64,000 nt of DNA from NCBI RefSeq assembly GCF_000317025.1, contig NC_019689.1:3550024-3614023 (forward strand), written 5' to 3'. Source of the DNA: Pleurocapsa sp. PCC 7327 (GTDB taxonomy: Bacteria; Cyanobacteriota; Cyanobacteriia; Cyanobacteriales; Microcystaceae). Shown here one piece after another: positions 1-10,856 of this stretch. Position numbers and translations under genes: made by a program. The notes under the pieces are model-generated. The model was not told where the DNA came from, ran no database searches, and worked only from the letters and a program-made list of their open reading frames with translations. The number at the start of each line of letters is the position of its first letter. Positions within the stretch are counted from its first letter, which is position 1.

Positions 1-264
1 GGATTGACCTGCTGCTGCCGCCGCCGTTTCTAGAACCGTGCGAATAGCTTGTAGGTTGCGCCCACCACGACCGAAAACTCGCCCTTTGTCCGTTCCCTCA
101 AAAGCTAATCGAACCCAAACTCGTGTGTTTTGGTTAGATTGCTCGCAGTCGATACTGAGTAACTCTGGTGACTCCAAAAACGGACTGACGAGAAACTTTA
201 CCAACCCACAATAGTCTGGAATAGGAGTTTGAGTATCTTTAGACAAGTTTGTTGCCTTAAGCAT
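1..264 (-). CDS. khpA: KH-domain RNA-binding protein (KhpA family), partial at window edge
   Basis: Eighty-eight codons are read from an ATG at 264 to the window edge, so the C-terminus is missing. The translation contains [18 protein letters not shown], a GxxG-type loop followed by a helix as in the single KH domain of KhpA/YlqC RNA chaperones. The ATG lies inside the end of rpsP (8-bp overlap, different frame), which implies translational coupling. rpsP followed by a KH-domain gene is a common bacterial arrangement. Probable role: a small RNA chaperone linked to ribosome biogenesis or cell-envelope control; that role is family knowledge, not visible here. Confidence 0.85.
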   Translation of the reverse strand, partial: MLKATNLSKDTQTPIPDYCGLVKFLVSPFLESPELLSIDCEQSNQNTRVWVRLAFEGTDKGRVFGRGGRNLQAIRTVLETAAAAAGQS

Positions 265-505
265 TGACTTGTTCAAAAACTTTGGCTTTTGTTAGGATGT
301 TGCGTACTGTCTCTGTTGTTTGAGCACCTTCTTTGAGTCGCTTGACAATCGCGGGAACGTTCAGCCGGGTTTCATCGGTTCTCGGATTGTAAAATCCCAG
401 TTCTTCGAGGGGACGACCTTGTCGGCGACTGGTGCTTTGTGTGGCTACGATTCTGTAGCTAACTTCTCTTTTCTTTCCGTATCGCTTTAAGCGCAATTTG
501 ATCAT
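257..505 (-). CDS. rpsP: 30S ribosomal protein S16
   Basis: The 82-residue product begins [20 protein letters not shown] and contains [12 protein letters not shown], both diagnostic of bacterial and plastid S16. The length is normal for the cyanobacterial protein. S16 binds 16S rRNA early in 30S assembly. It is the first gene visible in a minus-strand unit with the KH-domain gene; the two overlap by 8 bp. Upstream, 506-644 is noncoding and should hold the promoter. Confidence 0.97.
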   Translation of the reverse strand: MIKLRLKRYGKKREVSYRIVATQSTSRRQGRPLEELGFYNPRTDETRLNVPAIVKRLKEGAQTTETVRNILTKAKVFEQVNA

Positions 506-644
506 AATTAACCCTAAAAATACTCCTTTCCGATTGTAAGGGATTACTAGTTGGATTGGGGAGCTTTATAGATCTTAGAGAAAGTCATGTTGAGTTTTTG
601 GCTCCCGTAGCTTGGCTCCCATCTGACTAGGTTCAGATTTGACT

Positions 645-1145
645 TTAGCAAGAAGCACACAGGAAGAACTCCATTTCTTTTTTGTCTTCGATCGCTTTGA
701 GTGCCAATGCGATCGCGTCATGAATATTATCTGATTCAGCGTTACCTAGATCTTCGACTACTTTAAGAATGCCATCGATTTGTGCTTGGAGCTTTTGTTC
801 TTCTTCTTTCTCCTTCGCTTGTAGCTCTTGAATTTGTTTTTGGATTCTGTTAATCGCCGAGCGTTTGGGAATGATAATTCCGTGAATCAAGCCTTCGATG
901 GCAGCAGTAATGGTCTCATTAATTTCTGTCTGTTGGTCGGGCAATAGCGCAATAACTTCCGACATAGCATTCCGAACGGCTTTCAGAATGACTTTAGGGT
1001 CTTCTGTGGCTTGAGATGCAATTTTAGCTTCCGCAGCTAAAACTTTGGTTTCGATAATCTCTCTAATTTTATCTATCTCTAAAGCTTGTTGTCGTTTGGG
1101 AGCGCGACTGGGTGCTTTGGTGATGCTTGTTCTTTGGTTAGACAT
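645..1145 (-). CDS. Hypothetical Gln/Glu/Lys-rich helical protein
   Basis: The 166-residue product is not recognised. The N-terminal 25 residues are basic and Pro/Ser-rich. The rest is strongly helical with few aromatics, and the segment around residues 95-125 is almost all K/E/Q (IQKQIQELQAKEKEEEQKLQ), predicting a coiled coil. No signal peptide or membrane segment is present. It ends with an odd MEFFLCASC tail containing two Cys, which may be a shifted or divergent C-terminus. It stands alone between rpsP and a repeat-rich gap. A structural or filament-associated role is possible but unsupported. Confidence 0.6.
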   Translation of the reverse strand: MSNQRTSITKAPSRAPKRQQALEIDKIREIIETKVLAAEAKIASQATEDPKVILKAVRNAMSEVIALLPDQQTEINETITAAIEGLIHGIIIPKRSAINRIQKQIQELQAKEKEEEQKLQAQIDGILKVVEDLGNAESDNIHDAIALALKAIEDKKEMEFFLCASC

Positions 1146-1671
1146 TATTTTTCTCCGATCGCATAATTAATTTCTGTTCTCTTCCTTAAAACTAAGAAAA
1201 AACATCAGGAAATGTTAAAGGTCTTGAGAAAATTTATATTTTGTAGCGCAGGCATCGAGAATTTCTAAATCCTCTGTCGATCTCCGTGCCGATTTACAGG
1301 CGCCAATCTCCAAAATCTCTGCAACATACCCATTACGGGCACGACACTGCCATGCCCTATTGACAGGTTGTCCCAAAAGTATAAAATTTCATGTTGAGCG
1401 TAGCGATCGCGAAGCGAAATATCTTCTACCGATTCGCAATTCGCAATTATCAGCTCGCAATTGGGAAATAGAGATGGATTCTAGCTAGAAATTTAATGTT
1501 TTTATCTTTTAATGGCGAATTGCGAATTATCAATTAGTCAGCTGCTCTGGGTGTAAGGCTTTTTCCTCGAGCATCTGTAGCGTTCTTGTTTAGAGATGGT
1601 CTTATAGCACTTTTCAGTTAGATGAGAGACAAAATTAGTCGATTGGGGGAAAGGGAAAAAGATATTTCGCT
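1146..1671. other. Noncoding gap with a repeat copy
   Basis: This 526-bp stretch holds no credible gene. Positions 1364-1555 are a dispersed repeat (separate entry); the rest is AT-rich with no recognised signal. Confidence 0.6.
1364..1555 (+). repeat. Dispersed repeat copy 1: left half of MITE-like element
   Basis: It starts with CAGGTTGTCCCAAAAGT, continues through TCATGTTGAGCGTAGCG and the GCAATT-rich palindromic core, and ends near CAATTAGTCAGCTGCTCTG. It aligns over its length with 12751-12957. The right terminal inverted repeat found at 13150-13180 is absent here, so this copy is truncated. Confidence 0.75.
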
Positions 1672-2607
1672 TCAAACAGCCGCAAGAATTTCTTCATCGA
1701 CTGAGAAATCAATTTCTGCTTGATGACGACCGGAAGCAAGATAATCGTTTTGGAAAGAATCTTTTAATCCGGATAAGAGATCGTATTCTGGTTTCCAATC
1801 GAGATGTTCTATTGCTTTATGGACATCGGCAAAGAAATGCTGCACTCGAATGGGAAATGCTTTGCGCTTGCCAAAGTCGAACTTTTTGGGGTCGTAATGT
1901 ACTAATTTCAGGTCGTCGGGAGATTTTCCGGCTGCTGCGGCACAGGTGCGGGCTAAGCCCTCAAAAGTGACGTAGCGATCGCCGGAAATATTATAGATCT
2001 CTCCAATTGCTCGTTCGTTACCCAAAACGGCTGCCATAGCGCTAGCGAGATCTTTGACGTGACCGAATTGAGTGATGTGCAAGCCATTGCCGGGAATGGG
2101 AATAGGGCGATCGCGCACGATGCGATCGAAAAACCAAGCTTCTAGGTCGTTATAATTCTGGGGACCATAAATGTAGGTCGGGCGAATGGAAGTCCAAGGC
2201 AAGCCGGCTTGTGCTAGGTAACTCTCTGTTTGAAATTTACCTTGGTGACGGCTTTTTGGATCGACGGGATCGCCTTCGAGGTGAGGCATTTGGTCGGATT
2301 TGAGATAAACGCCTGCCGAACTGACGTAGACAAAGTGTTTAATTTTATCTTTAAAGATTTCTGCCAAGGGCTGAGTGTCGCTCAGTTCCCGACCATTATT
2401 ATCGAAAATAGCATCAAAGGACTCTGAGGCAAGTTTTTCTTTTAATTGGGCGACATCGGTGCGATCGCCTTGAATTTGCTTTACTCCTGCAACGGGTGCG
2501 GGATTATTGCCCCGGTTGAACAGAACGACTTCGTGACCTCGTTCTACCAAAATTTTTGTTAAATAAACCCCGATAAAACGGGTTCCTCCCATAATTAAAA
2601 TTCGCAT
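1672..2607 (-). CDS. NAD-dependent epimerase/dehydratase, CSP41-like atypical SDR
   Basis: The product has 311 residues from the ATG at 2607, chosen because the Rossmann motif MGGTRFIG begins 6 residues in and a GAGG-like ribosome site lies upstream; a longer reading to 2700 adds 31 unconserved residues. GGTRFIG is the nucleotide-binding loop, and VYVSSAGVY with a following Y is the region of the SDR active site. The whole matches cyanobacterial proteins related to plant chloroplast stem-loop-binding protein CSP41b, which bind RNA and are linked to rRNA metabolism. A sugar-nucleotide epimerase function remains possible. It is the last gene of a likely unit with the hydrolase and acyl-AMP ligase upstream. 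Confidence 0.85.
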   Translation of the reverse strand: MRILIMGGTRFIGVYLTKILVERGHEVVLFNRGNNPAPVAGVKQIQGDRTDVAQLKEKLASESFDAIFDNNGRELSDTQPLAEIFKDKIKHFVYVSSAGVYLKSDQMPHLEGDPVDPKSRHQGKFQTESYLAQAGLPWTSIRPTYIYGPQNYNDLEAWFFDRIVRDRPIPIPGNGLHITQFGHVKDLASAMAAVLGNERAIGEIYNISGDRYVTFEGLARTCAAAAGKSPDDLKLVHYDPKKFDFGKRKAFPIRVQHFFADVHKAIEHLDWKPEYDLLSGLKDSFQNDYLASGRHQAEIDFSVDEEILAAV

Positions 2608-2710
2608 TTTTATCGATCCCTCGATCTGCTTGTTTCCTTTCCAGAATAGGATATAAAGGCTGAGCTTTGTCATCGGATCTCGATCTTCGATCGATCCCAT
2701 TTAGATGACT

Positions 2711-4324
2711 TTACATATAAGGTAGCGATTTGAATCGCTGCCTTGCTAGAGATGGTACAGACTGCACTAAGCTGAGGTTGTAAGGATCTTGGCTCAGGGT
2801 TTTGATGTAAGAGGCTTGTAAATAGGAACGGTATTGTTCATCGCGATCGAGATAGACTTTGAAAAATGATAGCGCGAGGATGTTTTGATAATCGCGAGCG
2901 ATCGCTGCTGCCTCCTGTTTAGAAATTTCTTGGTTTGTCAGTCCTTGCATGAGAGGCAAAAGCACCCAGGCGTGGGGCAATCCCGTCGAGACGGAGAGAT
3001 ATTTATCGGCAGCAACTAACTCATCAAAAGCGGGCATCTGTTCCGATACTAGGGGAGTGATGATATCTTCGGCTGCCGCTTGCCACATGACAGGAGTGGT
3101 AACGCGACTCATTCCTGCTTGTCCGAAGAGACTTTTACTAAAAGGCACGAAGAGATAGATGGCTTTAATTCGGCTATCTTGTAAGTTGAGAGGTTGTTTT
3201 GGGATCTCTAGGGCGCGACATTGATAATACAGGGAGATATTGAGCAAGCGAGTTTGAGAATGGCAGTCTCTTTCTAGTTGCTCAAAATCTAGTTCGGCAC
3301 CTGCTAACGATAGGGCAGTGGCACCGCCAAAGGAATAACCAAATAGGCCAACTTGTTGCAGGTTTAGTCGATCTTGATATTCAGATTGGTTGCGCTTTTC
3401 TAGTTCGTTGAGTAAAAAAGTTACATCCAGAGGGCGATCGCGAAATTCCATCGCATCGAAGTTATCTTTGTATAACCCTTTATAAAATTCTCGCTGCCTC
3501 TGACTGCTGCTGCCGGGATGGTCGGGAATGGCAACTGCAAAACCATAAGAGGCTAGATGATAAGCTAGGTCATCAAAGCGATCGCGTTTTGCACCGATGC
3601 CATTTGAGACAACGATAATGGGAAATTGTTTTTGCTGTGATGTTTCTGGCAAGTAGAGATCGACAATTAACTTGCGTCCGCGTTGGGAGTCGTATAATTC
3701 GATGGTTTGCCTGGAAGTGCTAAACTGACCTAGTGTTTTAATATCTCGAAGTTGCTTGAGATCGATAGACGATTCAGTTTTTGCTTGTTCTGAAGTCATG
3801 CGATCGAGTTCTGCAACGAGTGTCTGAGTTTTGTCTACCATGGTAGACATTTCTCGAACGAATTCCATAATGTTCTCAGTATTGAGCTCGATATCAGTAG
3901 GAAACTTGCGCATCAGCTCGATCGCATTAATACTCTTAGATTTAAGAACTGCTTGAATTAACGATCCTCGCAGTCCATAAAAACCATTTTGATTTTTGGG
4001 AATATTTATTAACTCGCCCACATCTTTTAGCAACCGTTCTCCTACAGCGCTGTGAGAGAGGCGATAGATTACCATAGGATTGACTTGGTAGCGCGATCGC
4101 AAAAAGTTTCGCACCCGCTCTTGTTGTTGCGGACTCAAACGGTTGAGGAAAAAGGCTAATTCTTTCTCGATTCTGCCCTCTTGAGCAAAGGTTGCTAAAG
4201 CCTCAACCGAAATGGAGAAACCTAAAGGACCATAATTAAAAAGAATGCGATCGGCAGCGCTGACAGGTAAAACGATTAAGAAAGTCGTAAAAATCGCCAG
4301 TAACAGAAACCATGATCTACGCAT
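2711..4324 (-). CDS. Exported alpha/beta hydrolase with N-terminal DUF1400
   Basis: The product has 537 residues. An N-terminal signal peptide (MRRSWFLLLAIFTTFLIVLPVSAAD) is followed by a DUF1400 region (about 25-130: FNYGPLGFSISVEALATFA and NRLSPQQQERVRNFL). An alpha/beta-hydrolase domain starts near 210. The nucleophile elbow is GYSFGG (about 330), and the HAW near 450 may provide the catalytic His. This domain pair is typical of cyanobacterial predicted dienelactone hydrolases or lipases; the substrate is unknown. The start lies 36 bp after the stop of the acyl-AMP ligase, so the two are probably co-transcribed and act on a common lipid or ester. The export signal places it in the periplasm or lumen. 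Confidence 0.88.
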   Translation of the reverse strand: MRRSWFLLLAIFTTFLIVLPVSAADRILFNYGPLGFSISVEALATFAQEGRIEKELAFFLNRLSPQQQERVRNFLRSRYQVNPMVIYRLSHSAVGERLLKDVGELINIPKNQNGFYGLRGSLIQAVLKSKSINAIELMRKFPTDIELNTENIMEFVREMSTMVDKTQTLVAELDRMTSEQAKTESSIDLKQLRDIKTLGQFSTSRQTIELYDSQRGRKLIVDLYLPETSQQKQFPIIVVSNGIGAKRDRFDDLAYHLASYGFAVAIPDHPGSSSQRQREFYKGLYKDNFDAMEFRDRPLDVTFLLNELEKRNQSEYQDRLNLQQVGLFGYSFGGATALSLAGAELDFEQLERDCHSQTRLLNISLYYQCRALEIPKQPLNLQDSRIKAIYLFVPFSKSLFGQAGMSRVTTPVMWQAAAEDIITPLVSEQMPAFDELVAADKYLSVSTGLPHAWVLLPLMQGLTNQEISKQEAAAIARDYQNILALSFFKVYLDRDEQYRSYLQASYIKTLSQDPYNLSLVQSVPSLARQRFKSLPYM

Positions 4325-4360
4325 TCAGAATATTTAGTTATTTCCAAAAATTTCAAATAG

Positions 4361-6262
4361 TCATTTAATTTTAGTTTTTTTCCCATTCACCCACAAATAT
4401 AAAAATCGTCTCAATCGTCCCCCAAACAACAGCGAATAGCGCCTCAAGTGAGTCATAGGATTCAAATATCTCTCGATCGACGAATTTATATCGCTTTGCT
4501 CTTCTAAGCGCCATTCTCCTACGACATCCAAACTTCCTTCGAGAAACTTAGCCTGACAAGCCTTTCGTTGCACCTTACCGCTAGAAGTTTTGGGAAGGCT
4601 ACCCGTCTTCAACACAACGATCGCATAAACATCGATCAAATGTTCCTGAAAGATTGCCCAACGAATCGCTTCTACTACCTCATCAATAACTAACCCTTGT
4701 CGATAACTGCGTTCTATCTCGTGAGCAATAACGAGTCTATTTTCCCCGGCGACTTCGACTGCAAAGGCAGCACCGCAACCTGGTCGCAAGGCGGGATGAC
4801 ATTTTTCTACAGTCTCTTCGATCTGTTGGGGATAGTGATTAAACCCCCAAAAGACCATCAAATCGTTCAGACGACCCGTAACGAACAGTTCGCCATCCTG
4901 CATAAATCCCAAGTCTCCCGTTCTCAGGAACGGACCTTCTCCCGTATCTTTGAGATAAGCACAGAAGGTGCGTTCCGTCTGTTCGGGTAAATTCCAGTAT
5001 CCTTTACCTACCCCCATTCCAGATACCCAAATTTCCCCGACGCGGTCGCTCGGACATTGGGTTAACGATTCGGGATCGACGATGATAATTTTGCTATCTA
5101 ACCAGGCACGACCGCAACCGAGAATTTCTCTAACACCCTGTTTCTCTCTATTGGTAATAACGACGCGATTCTTTTCTAGAGGGGCTTTTTCGACATACTT
5201 AACCACTGGCGGTTCTGTGTGTATTCCCCCAGTGACGAATAAAGTGGCTTCAGCCATGCCATAGCAGGGATAAAATGCTTCGCGGCGGAAACCGCAAGGC
5301 GCAAATTTTTCTGCAAACCGATCTAGGGTTTCGACTCTAATAGGTTCGGCACCGCAGAAAGCAACCGTCCAACGGCTCAAATCGAGATTCGCTACCTGTG
5401 CGGGAGTTGCCCGACGCGATAGGAGATCGTAGGCAAAATTGGGGGCGCCGCTTGTAGTCGCCTTGTAGCGTGAAATTGCCTCAAGCCAGCGAATCGGCTT
5501 TTGGATAAAGGCAATAGGCGACATGAAAATGCAAGGACTTCCCAAATATACCGCTTGGATGACCGTGCCAATCAATCCCATGTCGTGGAATAAAGGCAAC
5601 CAGCCAACACCGCTTGCTTCTTCCGTATGACCGAATGCCATCTGCAACATTTTTTGATTGTGCAGGATGCATGCGTGAGTGACCATTACTCCTTTGGGAA
5701 TTCCGGTAGAACCGGAGGTATATTGTAGAAAGGCTAAGGTATCGCGATCGCAGTTGGGTTTTACCCAATCGAGTAAAGATGTTTCATGCAACTTTTCTAC
5801 ATCATCTGTGGCTAGCCAGTGTAGTTTGTTGAAAATAGAATCCGCTCCTGGCGTAATGAGTTGGTTTTTGAGCTTTGCTAAGAGGGATTTACTCGTTAGA
5901 ATAATCTGGGCTTGACAGGAGAAAAGACGAGATTGAAGATCGCGGAGCGCTAGGCTATTTTGCGGCGGATAGCAAGGAACGGCAACGACTCCTGCATATA
6001 AACAGCCAAAGAAAGCTGCGATAAATTCTAATGCTCCATCGTAAGGATAAACTAATACTGCGCGATCGCCTTGCTTAATTTTGAGAACTTTGAGTTGGAG
6101 GGCGATCGCTTTTGCTTGTTGCTCCAATTCTTGATAGGTTAAATTAATTGCCTGCGTTTCTCCATCTTTGAGAAAGGTAAAAGCCGTTTTGTTGGGTTGA
6201 GATTGCGCTCTGTCGTACAAAAGTTCCACTAAAGTCGCATAGTTGGCTGTTTGAATTTGCAT
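4361..6262 (-). CDS. Fatty-acyl-AMP ligase (FAAL) / AMP-binding enzyme
   Basis: The 633-residue product is an ANL-superfamily enzyme. The phosphate loop is YTSGSTGIPKGVMVTH (about 180), the A5-type motif is YPCYGMAEATLFVTGG (about 340), and RTGDLGF (about 450) binds ribose. The basic C-terminal lysine region is LPKTSSGKVQRKAC. The AVPCYPPQ segment and the overall pattern fit fatty-acyl-AMP ligases, which activate long-chain acids as adenylates and usually hand them to an acyl carrier protein. No ACP or PKS gene is adjacent. The basic C-terminal extension (GGRLRRFLYLWVNGKKTKIK) may be a membrane anchor. It is first in the unit with the exported hydrolase and SDR. Confidence 0.9.
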   Translation of the reverse strand: MQIQTANYATLVELLYDRAQSQPNKTAFTFLKDGETQAINLTYQELEQQAKAIALQLKVLKIKQGDRAVLVYPYDGALEFIAAFFGCLYAGVVAVPCYPPQNSLALRDLQSRLFSCQAQIILTSKSLLAKLKNQLITPGADSIFNKLHWLATDDVEKLHETSLLDWVKPNCDRDTLAFLQYTSGSTGIPKGVMVTHACILHNQKMLQMAFGHTEEASGVGWLPLFHDMGLIGTVIQAVYLGSPCIFMSPIAFIQKPIRWLEAISRYKATTSGAPNFAYDLLSRRATPAQVANLDLSRWTVAFCGAEPIRVETLDRFAEKFAPCGFRREAFYPCYGMAEATLFVTGGIHTEPPVVKYVEKAPLEKNRVVITNREKQGVREILGCGRAWLDSKIIIVDPESLTQCPSDRVGEIWVSGMGVGKGYWNLPEQTERTFCAYLKDTGEGPFLRTGDLGFMQDGELFVTGRLNDLMVFWGFNHYPQQIEETVEKCHPALRPGCGAAFAVEVAGENRLVIAHEIERSYRQGLVIDEVVEAIRWAIFQEHLIDVYAIVVLKTGSLPKTSSGKVQRKACQAKFLEGSLDVVGEWRLEEQSDINSSIERYLNPMTHLRRYSLLFGGRLRRFLYLWVNGKKTKIK

Positions 6263-6480
6263 TAGTTAGGCAGTAATCTGACTCTATTTTCGTTTTTAAT
6301 AATTGTGTGATGAAATTGTACGCTGCGATCGCGCAGAAAAAACTCGAAATAATAATCTAAATTCTCAATTGTTAGTCTAATCGCCATTTAATCATCATCT
6401 TTTAACAATAAAAATTGCTAATCGGCTAAGCCTTCCTTTATGTTATTAGGATGGTTTGATAAAAACTTGAGGAACGCACT

Positions 6481-6690
6481 ATGAAGATTAGCGCTCGCAA
6501 TACGCTCAAAGGGACTGTGAAAGCAGTCGTACCTGGCGCGGTGAATGCCGAAGTTGTCATCGAAGTGGCTCCGGGCATTACAATTACTTCGATTATTACC
6601 AAAGCTTCGGCTGATAGTCTGGGACTTTCAGAGGGAAAGGAAGTATACGCTGTTATTAAGTCATCTGACGTGATGGTAGCAATGGATTAA
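6481..6690 (+). CDS. Molbindin-like TOBE domain protein (molybdate-binding)
   Basis: The 69-residue product is a single TOBE/Mop domain: ISARNTLKGTVKAVVPGAVNAEVVIEV, ITSIITKASADSLGL and VYAVIKSSDVMVAMD are the family signatures. Stand-alone molbindins bind molybdate or tungstate as oligomers and buffer it for cofactor synthesis. A GAGGA ribosome site lies 8 bp before the ATG. It is divergent from the acyl-AMP ligase and has no other Mo gene nearby. Confidence 0.9.
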   Translation: MKISARNTLKGTVKAVVPGAVNAEVVIEVAPGITITSIITKASADSLGLSEGKEVYAVIKSSDVMVAMD

Positions 6691-6789
6691 AGAGAGCGAT
6701 CGCACTTCATCAGCGATCGACTGGCTTCAATTCCGGTTGTAAATATTCCACAAGGATTTACTGAATCAATACTAGAAGCGATCGACCAG

Positions 6790-6827
6790 AAAAAAACTCC
6801 TCGCTGTCTTTTCGATAAAGCGAGGAG
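6790..6827 (-). terminator. Rho-independent terminator of the GT4 gene
   Basis: Perfect arms CTCCTCGCT (6797-6805) and AGCGAGGAG (6819-6827) are followed on the minus strand by a run of T (complement of AAAAAA at 6791-6796). It sits 37 bp past the glycosyltransferase stop. Confidence 0.88.
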
Positions 6828-6863
6828 AATCTGGGAGTTATGAGGCTACGAATGTGGTACTAC

Positions 6864-8135
6864 TTAAGCACTGACCGAACCTAGAGGAACTGCCTCAGTT
6901 TCCTCAATTAGTTGGGCATACAAAGTGCCAAGTTGGGAGGCTACACCCTTCCAACTAAACTTTTTCTCAACGCGCTTTCTGGCATTTCTACCAAGGAAAT
7001 TGCGCCATTCGAGATTTGAGAGGATGCGATCGATCGCCACGGCAAAAGACTCAAAATCCTTCGGCGGCGCAAGTAAACCCGTCTCTTCAGAAACAACTGT
7101 AAATTGCAATCCGCCCACATCGCTAGCAATAACAGGCGTACCGCTTGCCATCGCTTCGATGGCGACTAAACCAAAAGGTTCGTAATGACTGGGGACGACG
7201 CAGACGTCAGCTGCTGCGTAATAAATCGGCAACTCGCGATCGCCAATCCGTCCGGGAAAGAGGGTCTTTTCTGCCAATCCCAGTTCGTTAACGATCCCTT
7301 CTATCCTCTCCCGTTCGATGCCGTCACTTTGACCCGGACGAGAACCGCCACCAATCACTAGCTTTAGCCGAGGATCGTCGCGCCACTCAGATGCGTTGAC
7401 GGCGCGAACCAGCGTTTCAATTCCCTTGCGCTTATCAAAACGCCCGACATAGAGAACGACCTTTGCATCTGACTCAAAACCAAGAAGAACTCTCGCTTCT
7501 TCTCGATCGATCCCACCAAAATGTTCGATATCGGTTCCGCAGGGAATAATCTTAATTTTGCCCTTAGCAGACACCAGCGATCGCATATGTTCCTGTTCCT
7601 GAGGACTGGTGGCTACAATGCAATCGTCTGTTTCTAAACAATCTTTTTCTACCTTCAAGCGGGTGCTGGCAATCATGGGAATAGTAGAGACTGATTTGTA
7701 CTTGACCGCACCCAAAGAATGATAGGTATGAACCACAGGTAGGGATAATCTTCGCTTCAACTCCAGTCCTACCCACCCAGAAATCCAGTAATTTGTGTGT
7801 ATTAAAGAGTAATCGAGTCCTTCTTTTTCTTTAAACTTCAGCAGTTCTTCTACAAATTGATGGCGATAGCCAAAAATTTCATCGCGCGGTACAAATTCTT
7901 CCGGTCCGGCTACTAAACGAATCGTACGACAATTGGGAGCATGTTCTACAATTCTCGGTTGATGAGCGCCACTTGCACGAGTAAACATATCTACTTTCCA
8001 CCCCTGTCGTGCTAATTCCTCACCCACGTGGCGCACATAAACATTCTGTCCACCCGCTTCTTCTTTACCGATCTCCACAGCAGGGTCGCCGTGAACCGAG
8101 ATAAGTGCTATGGACTTTGTTGGTTTGTTATTCAT
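6864..8135 (-). CDS. Glycosyltransferase family 4 (sucrose-phosphate-synthase-like)
   Basis: The product has 423 residues from ATG 8135, chosen because the conserved segment ALISVHGDPAVEIGKEEAGGQN begins about 8 residues later; upstream in-frame starts would add 31 poorly conserved residues. The GT-B fold shows the N-terminal GGQNVYV loop, and the C-terminal EPFGLVAIEAMASGTPVIAS contains the E-x7-E sugar-nucleotide site. The family includes MshA and sucrose-phosphate synthases; the acceptor is not known here. A strong terminator follows. A TATAAT-like box lies at 8373-8378 on the same strand, roughly 240 bp upstream. Transcribed alone. Confidence 0.88.
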   Translation of the reverse strand: MNNKPTKSIALISVHGDPAVEIGKEEAGGQNVYVRHVGEELARQGWKVDMFTRASGAHQPRIVEHAPNCRTIRLVAGPEEFVPRDEIFGYRHQFVEELLKFKEKEGLDYSLIHTNYWISGWVGLELKRRLSLPVVHTYHSLGAVKYKSVSTIPMIASTRLKVEKDCLETDDCIVATSPQEQEHMRSLVSAKGKIKIIPCGTDIEHFGGIDREEARVLLGFESDAKVVLYVGRFDKRKGIETLVRAVNASEWRDDPRLKLVIGGGSRPGQSDGIERERIEGIVNELGLAEKTLFPGRIGDRELPIYYAAADVCVVPSHYEPFGLVAIEAMASGTPVIASDVGGLQFTVVSEETGLLAPPKDFESFAVAIDRILSNLEWRNFLGRNARKRVEKKFSWKGVASQLGTLYAQLIEETEAVPLGSVSA

Positions 8136-8494
8136 TCCTACAATTAAAACCTCAAATGGAACCCAGGTTGGGGTAAGTTCGCGGCAGTTATTTGCCTTGA
8201 CTTCGATTCCCATCCCTTTCACTGGCACTTCTATAAAATCGAGAAGCCCAGAATGCGCCTCAGCGGCTTCCTCCTTCTTAAATTCAAAACAAGAGTCGCT
8301 TTAAAAATCCTTGAGATTTTTTTATCTTTACCTCCTTGACAGATCCGCATTTATAACCCCTAGTTTGCTTATATTATACACGGCAGTATGTAAAAAAGTG
8401 TATCGCTTTGTTACTAAATTCTGCTACAAATAAAGTTAGGTCAAGATTGCCATTACTTTATTAAAAATCTGCTACACTAGAACTTTGTCACCGA
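8136..8494. other. Intergenic region between GT4 gene and tRNA-Ser
   Basis: No gene is seen. It carries the divergent promoters; the only concrete element is a TATAAT box on the minus strand at 8373-8378. No repeats. Confidence 0.4.
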
Positions 8495-8586
8495 GGAGAG
8501 GTGGCTGAGTGGTCGAAAGCGGCAGATTGCTAATCTGTTGATGGACTCGTAAGACCCATCCGAGGGTTCGAATCCCTCCCTCTCCG
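8495..8586 (+). tRNA. trnS-GCU: tRNA-Ser(GCU)
   Basis: This is a 92-nt class II tRNA. The acceptor GGAGAGG pairs with CCTCTCC before discriminator G. The D-arm is TGGCTGAGTGGTCGAAAGC, the anticodon loop reads TTGCTAAT with anticodon GCT, there is a long variable arm, and the T-arm is GAGGG-TTCGAAT-CCCTC. CCA is not encoded. Confidence 0.97.
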
Positions 8587-8786
8587 TTAACTCTCTCCTA
8601 CCCACGCCACTTGACAAGGGGAAGGCAGAAAGAATAGACAAATTGAAGCCAGTAAACTCATCGGACGATCGCTTGGGCTTTTCTAAAATTTAGTAAAAGC
8701 TATCGATTTTTAATGATAGATAAAAATTTTTTTTACTCCTTAAAGCAACTTATTAGTCAACTTTAGTGATAAAATTGCCACCTATA

Positions 8787-10267
<1,481 letters not shown>

Positions 10268-10295
10268 AAAGAGCCAGAACTGAGATAGAAGTAGT

Positions 10296-10325
10296 GGCGG
10301 GTATATTGCCCGCCCTATTATTTTT
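10296..10325 (+). terminator. Rho-independent terminator after thiC
   Basis: GGCGGG and CCCGCC arms flank a short TATATTG loop, followed by CTATTATTTTTA. The preceding GTAGT makes it resemble the small palindromic repeat family seen at 23618 and 45742. Confidence 0.75.
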
Positions 10326-10475
10326 ATGATGGCTGCGTCAAAAGGATGGAACGAGGAAGGTTGCTTGCGCGACTCAGTTGTTACATTTAGTTGCGCTTAT
10401 CTCCCTGGGAAGAACAACTCATTCGATCGCAGACGATAATGAAAATGTCAACCTCAAAAATAAAGGAGTAGGGCA

Positions 10476-10763
10476 ATGAACACCTTGGAGTTTTTAGCCC
10501 AACTTAATACCGCCACCAAAGAATGGGGATTATGGGTTAATCGAGAAAATCCCAACGAGCATCATGAAGGACATTACTCTTTTGAGAGCGATCGCATGCC
10601 AAGAAGTTTCGTCCATGTTGGAACCTTAGAAGAGTTAGCCCACCAGCGTCAAAAATATATTTTGAACAATGCCTCCTCCGACAAAAGTGAGGAGGTTTTA
10701 GGTAAAGAATGGGCAGAAAGTTTTCTGGCTCAATGTCAAGCCCAGTGGTTTGCCAAAATTTGA
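10476..10763 (+). CDS. Small conserved-looking hypothetical protein
   Basis: The 95-residue soluble protein (MNTLEFLAQLNTATKEWGLWVN..., ending QAQWFAKI) is rich in W, H and E. It has no signal peptide or membrane segment, and I do not recognise the family. A clear ribosome site AAAGGAG lies about 10 bp upstream of the ATG, and a terminator follows, so it looks like a genuine single-gene unit. Confidence 0.7.
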   Translation: MNTLEFLAQLNTATKEWGLWVNRENPNEHHEGHYSFESDRMPRSFVHVGTLEELAHQRQKYILNNASSDKSEEVLGKEWAESFLAQCQAQWFAKI

Positions 10764-10856
10764 GCCGAGATAGCCAAAAAATCCTACAATTAAGTCTTTA
10801 GATCGAAAAACAGGGCAAAAACGTCCCTTCCCCCACACTCCTAGATGAAACTCCTC

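Noticed and set aside
1440-1540. GCAATT-rich segment as replication origin or protein-binding array
   Set aside because: It is part of a dispersed repeat present again at 12830-12940; no DnaA boxes or dnaA/dnaN neighbours.
4697-5264. Plus-strand ORFs opposite the acyl-AMP ligase
   Set aside because: Antisense shadows of a long conserved gene; no ribosome sites or recognisable protein features.
6864-8228. 31-residue N-terminal extension of the GT4 enzyme
   Set aside because: The added residues lack similarity to the family, and the conserved HGDP segment sits near the N-terminus when ATG 8135 is used.
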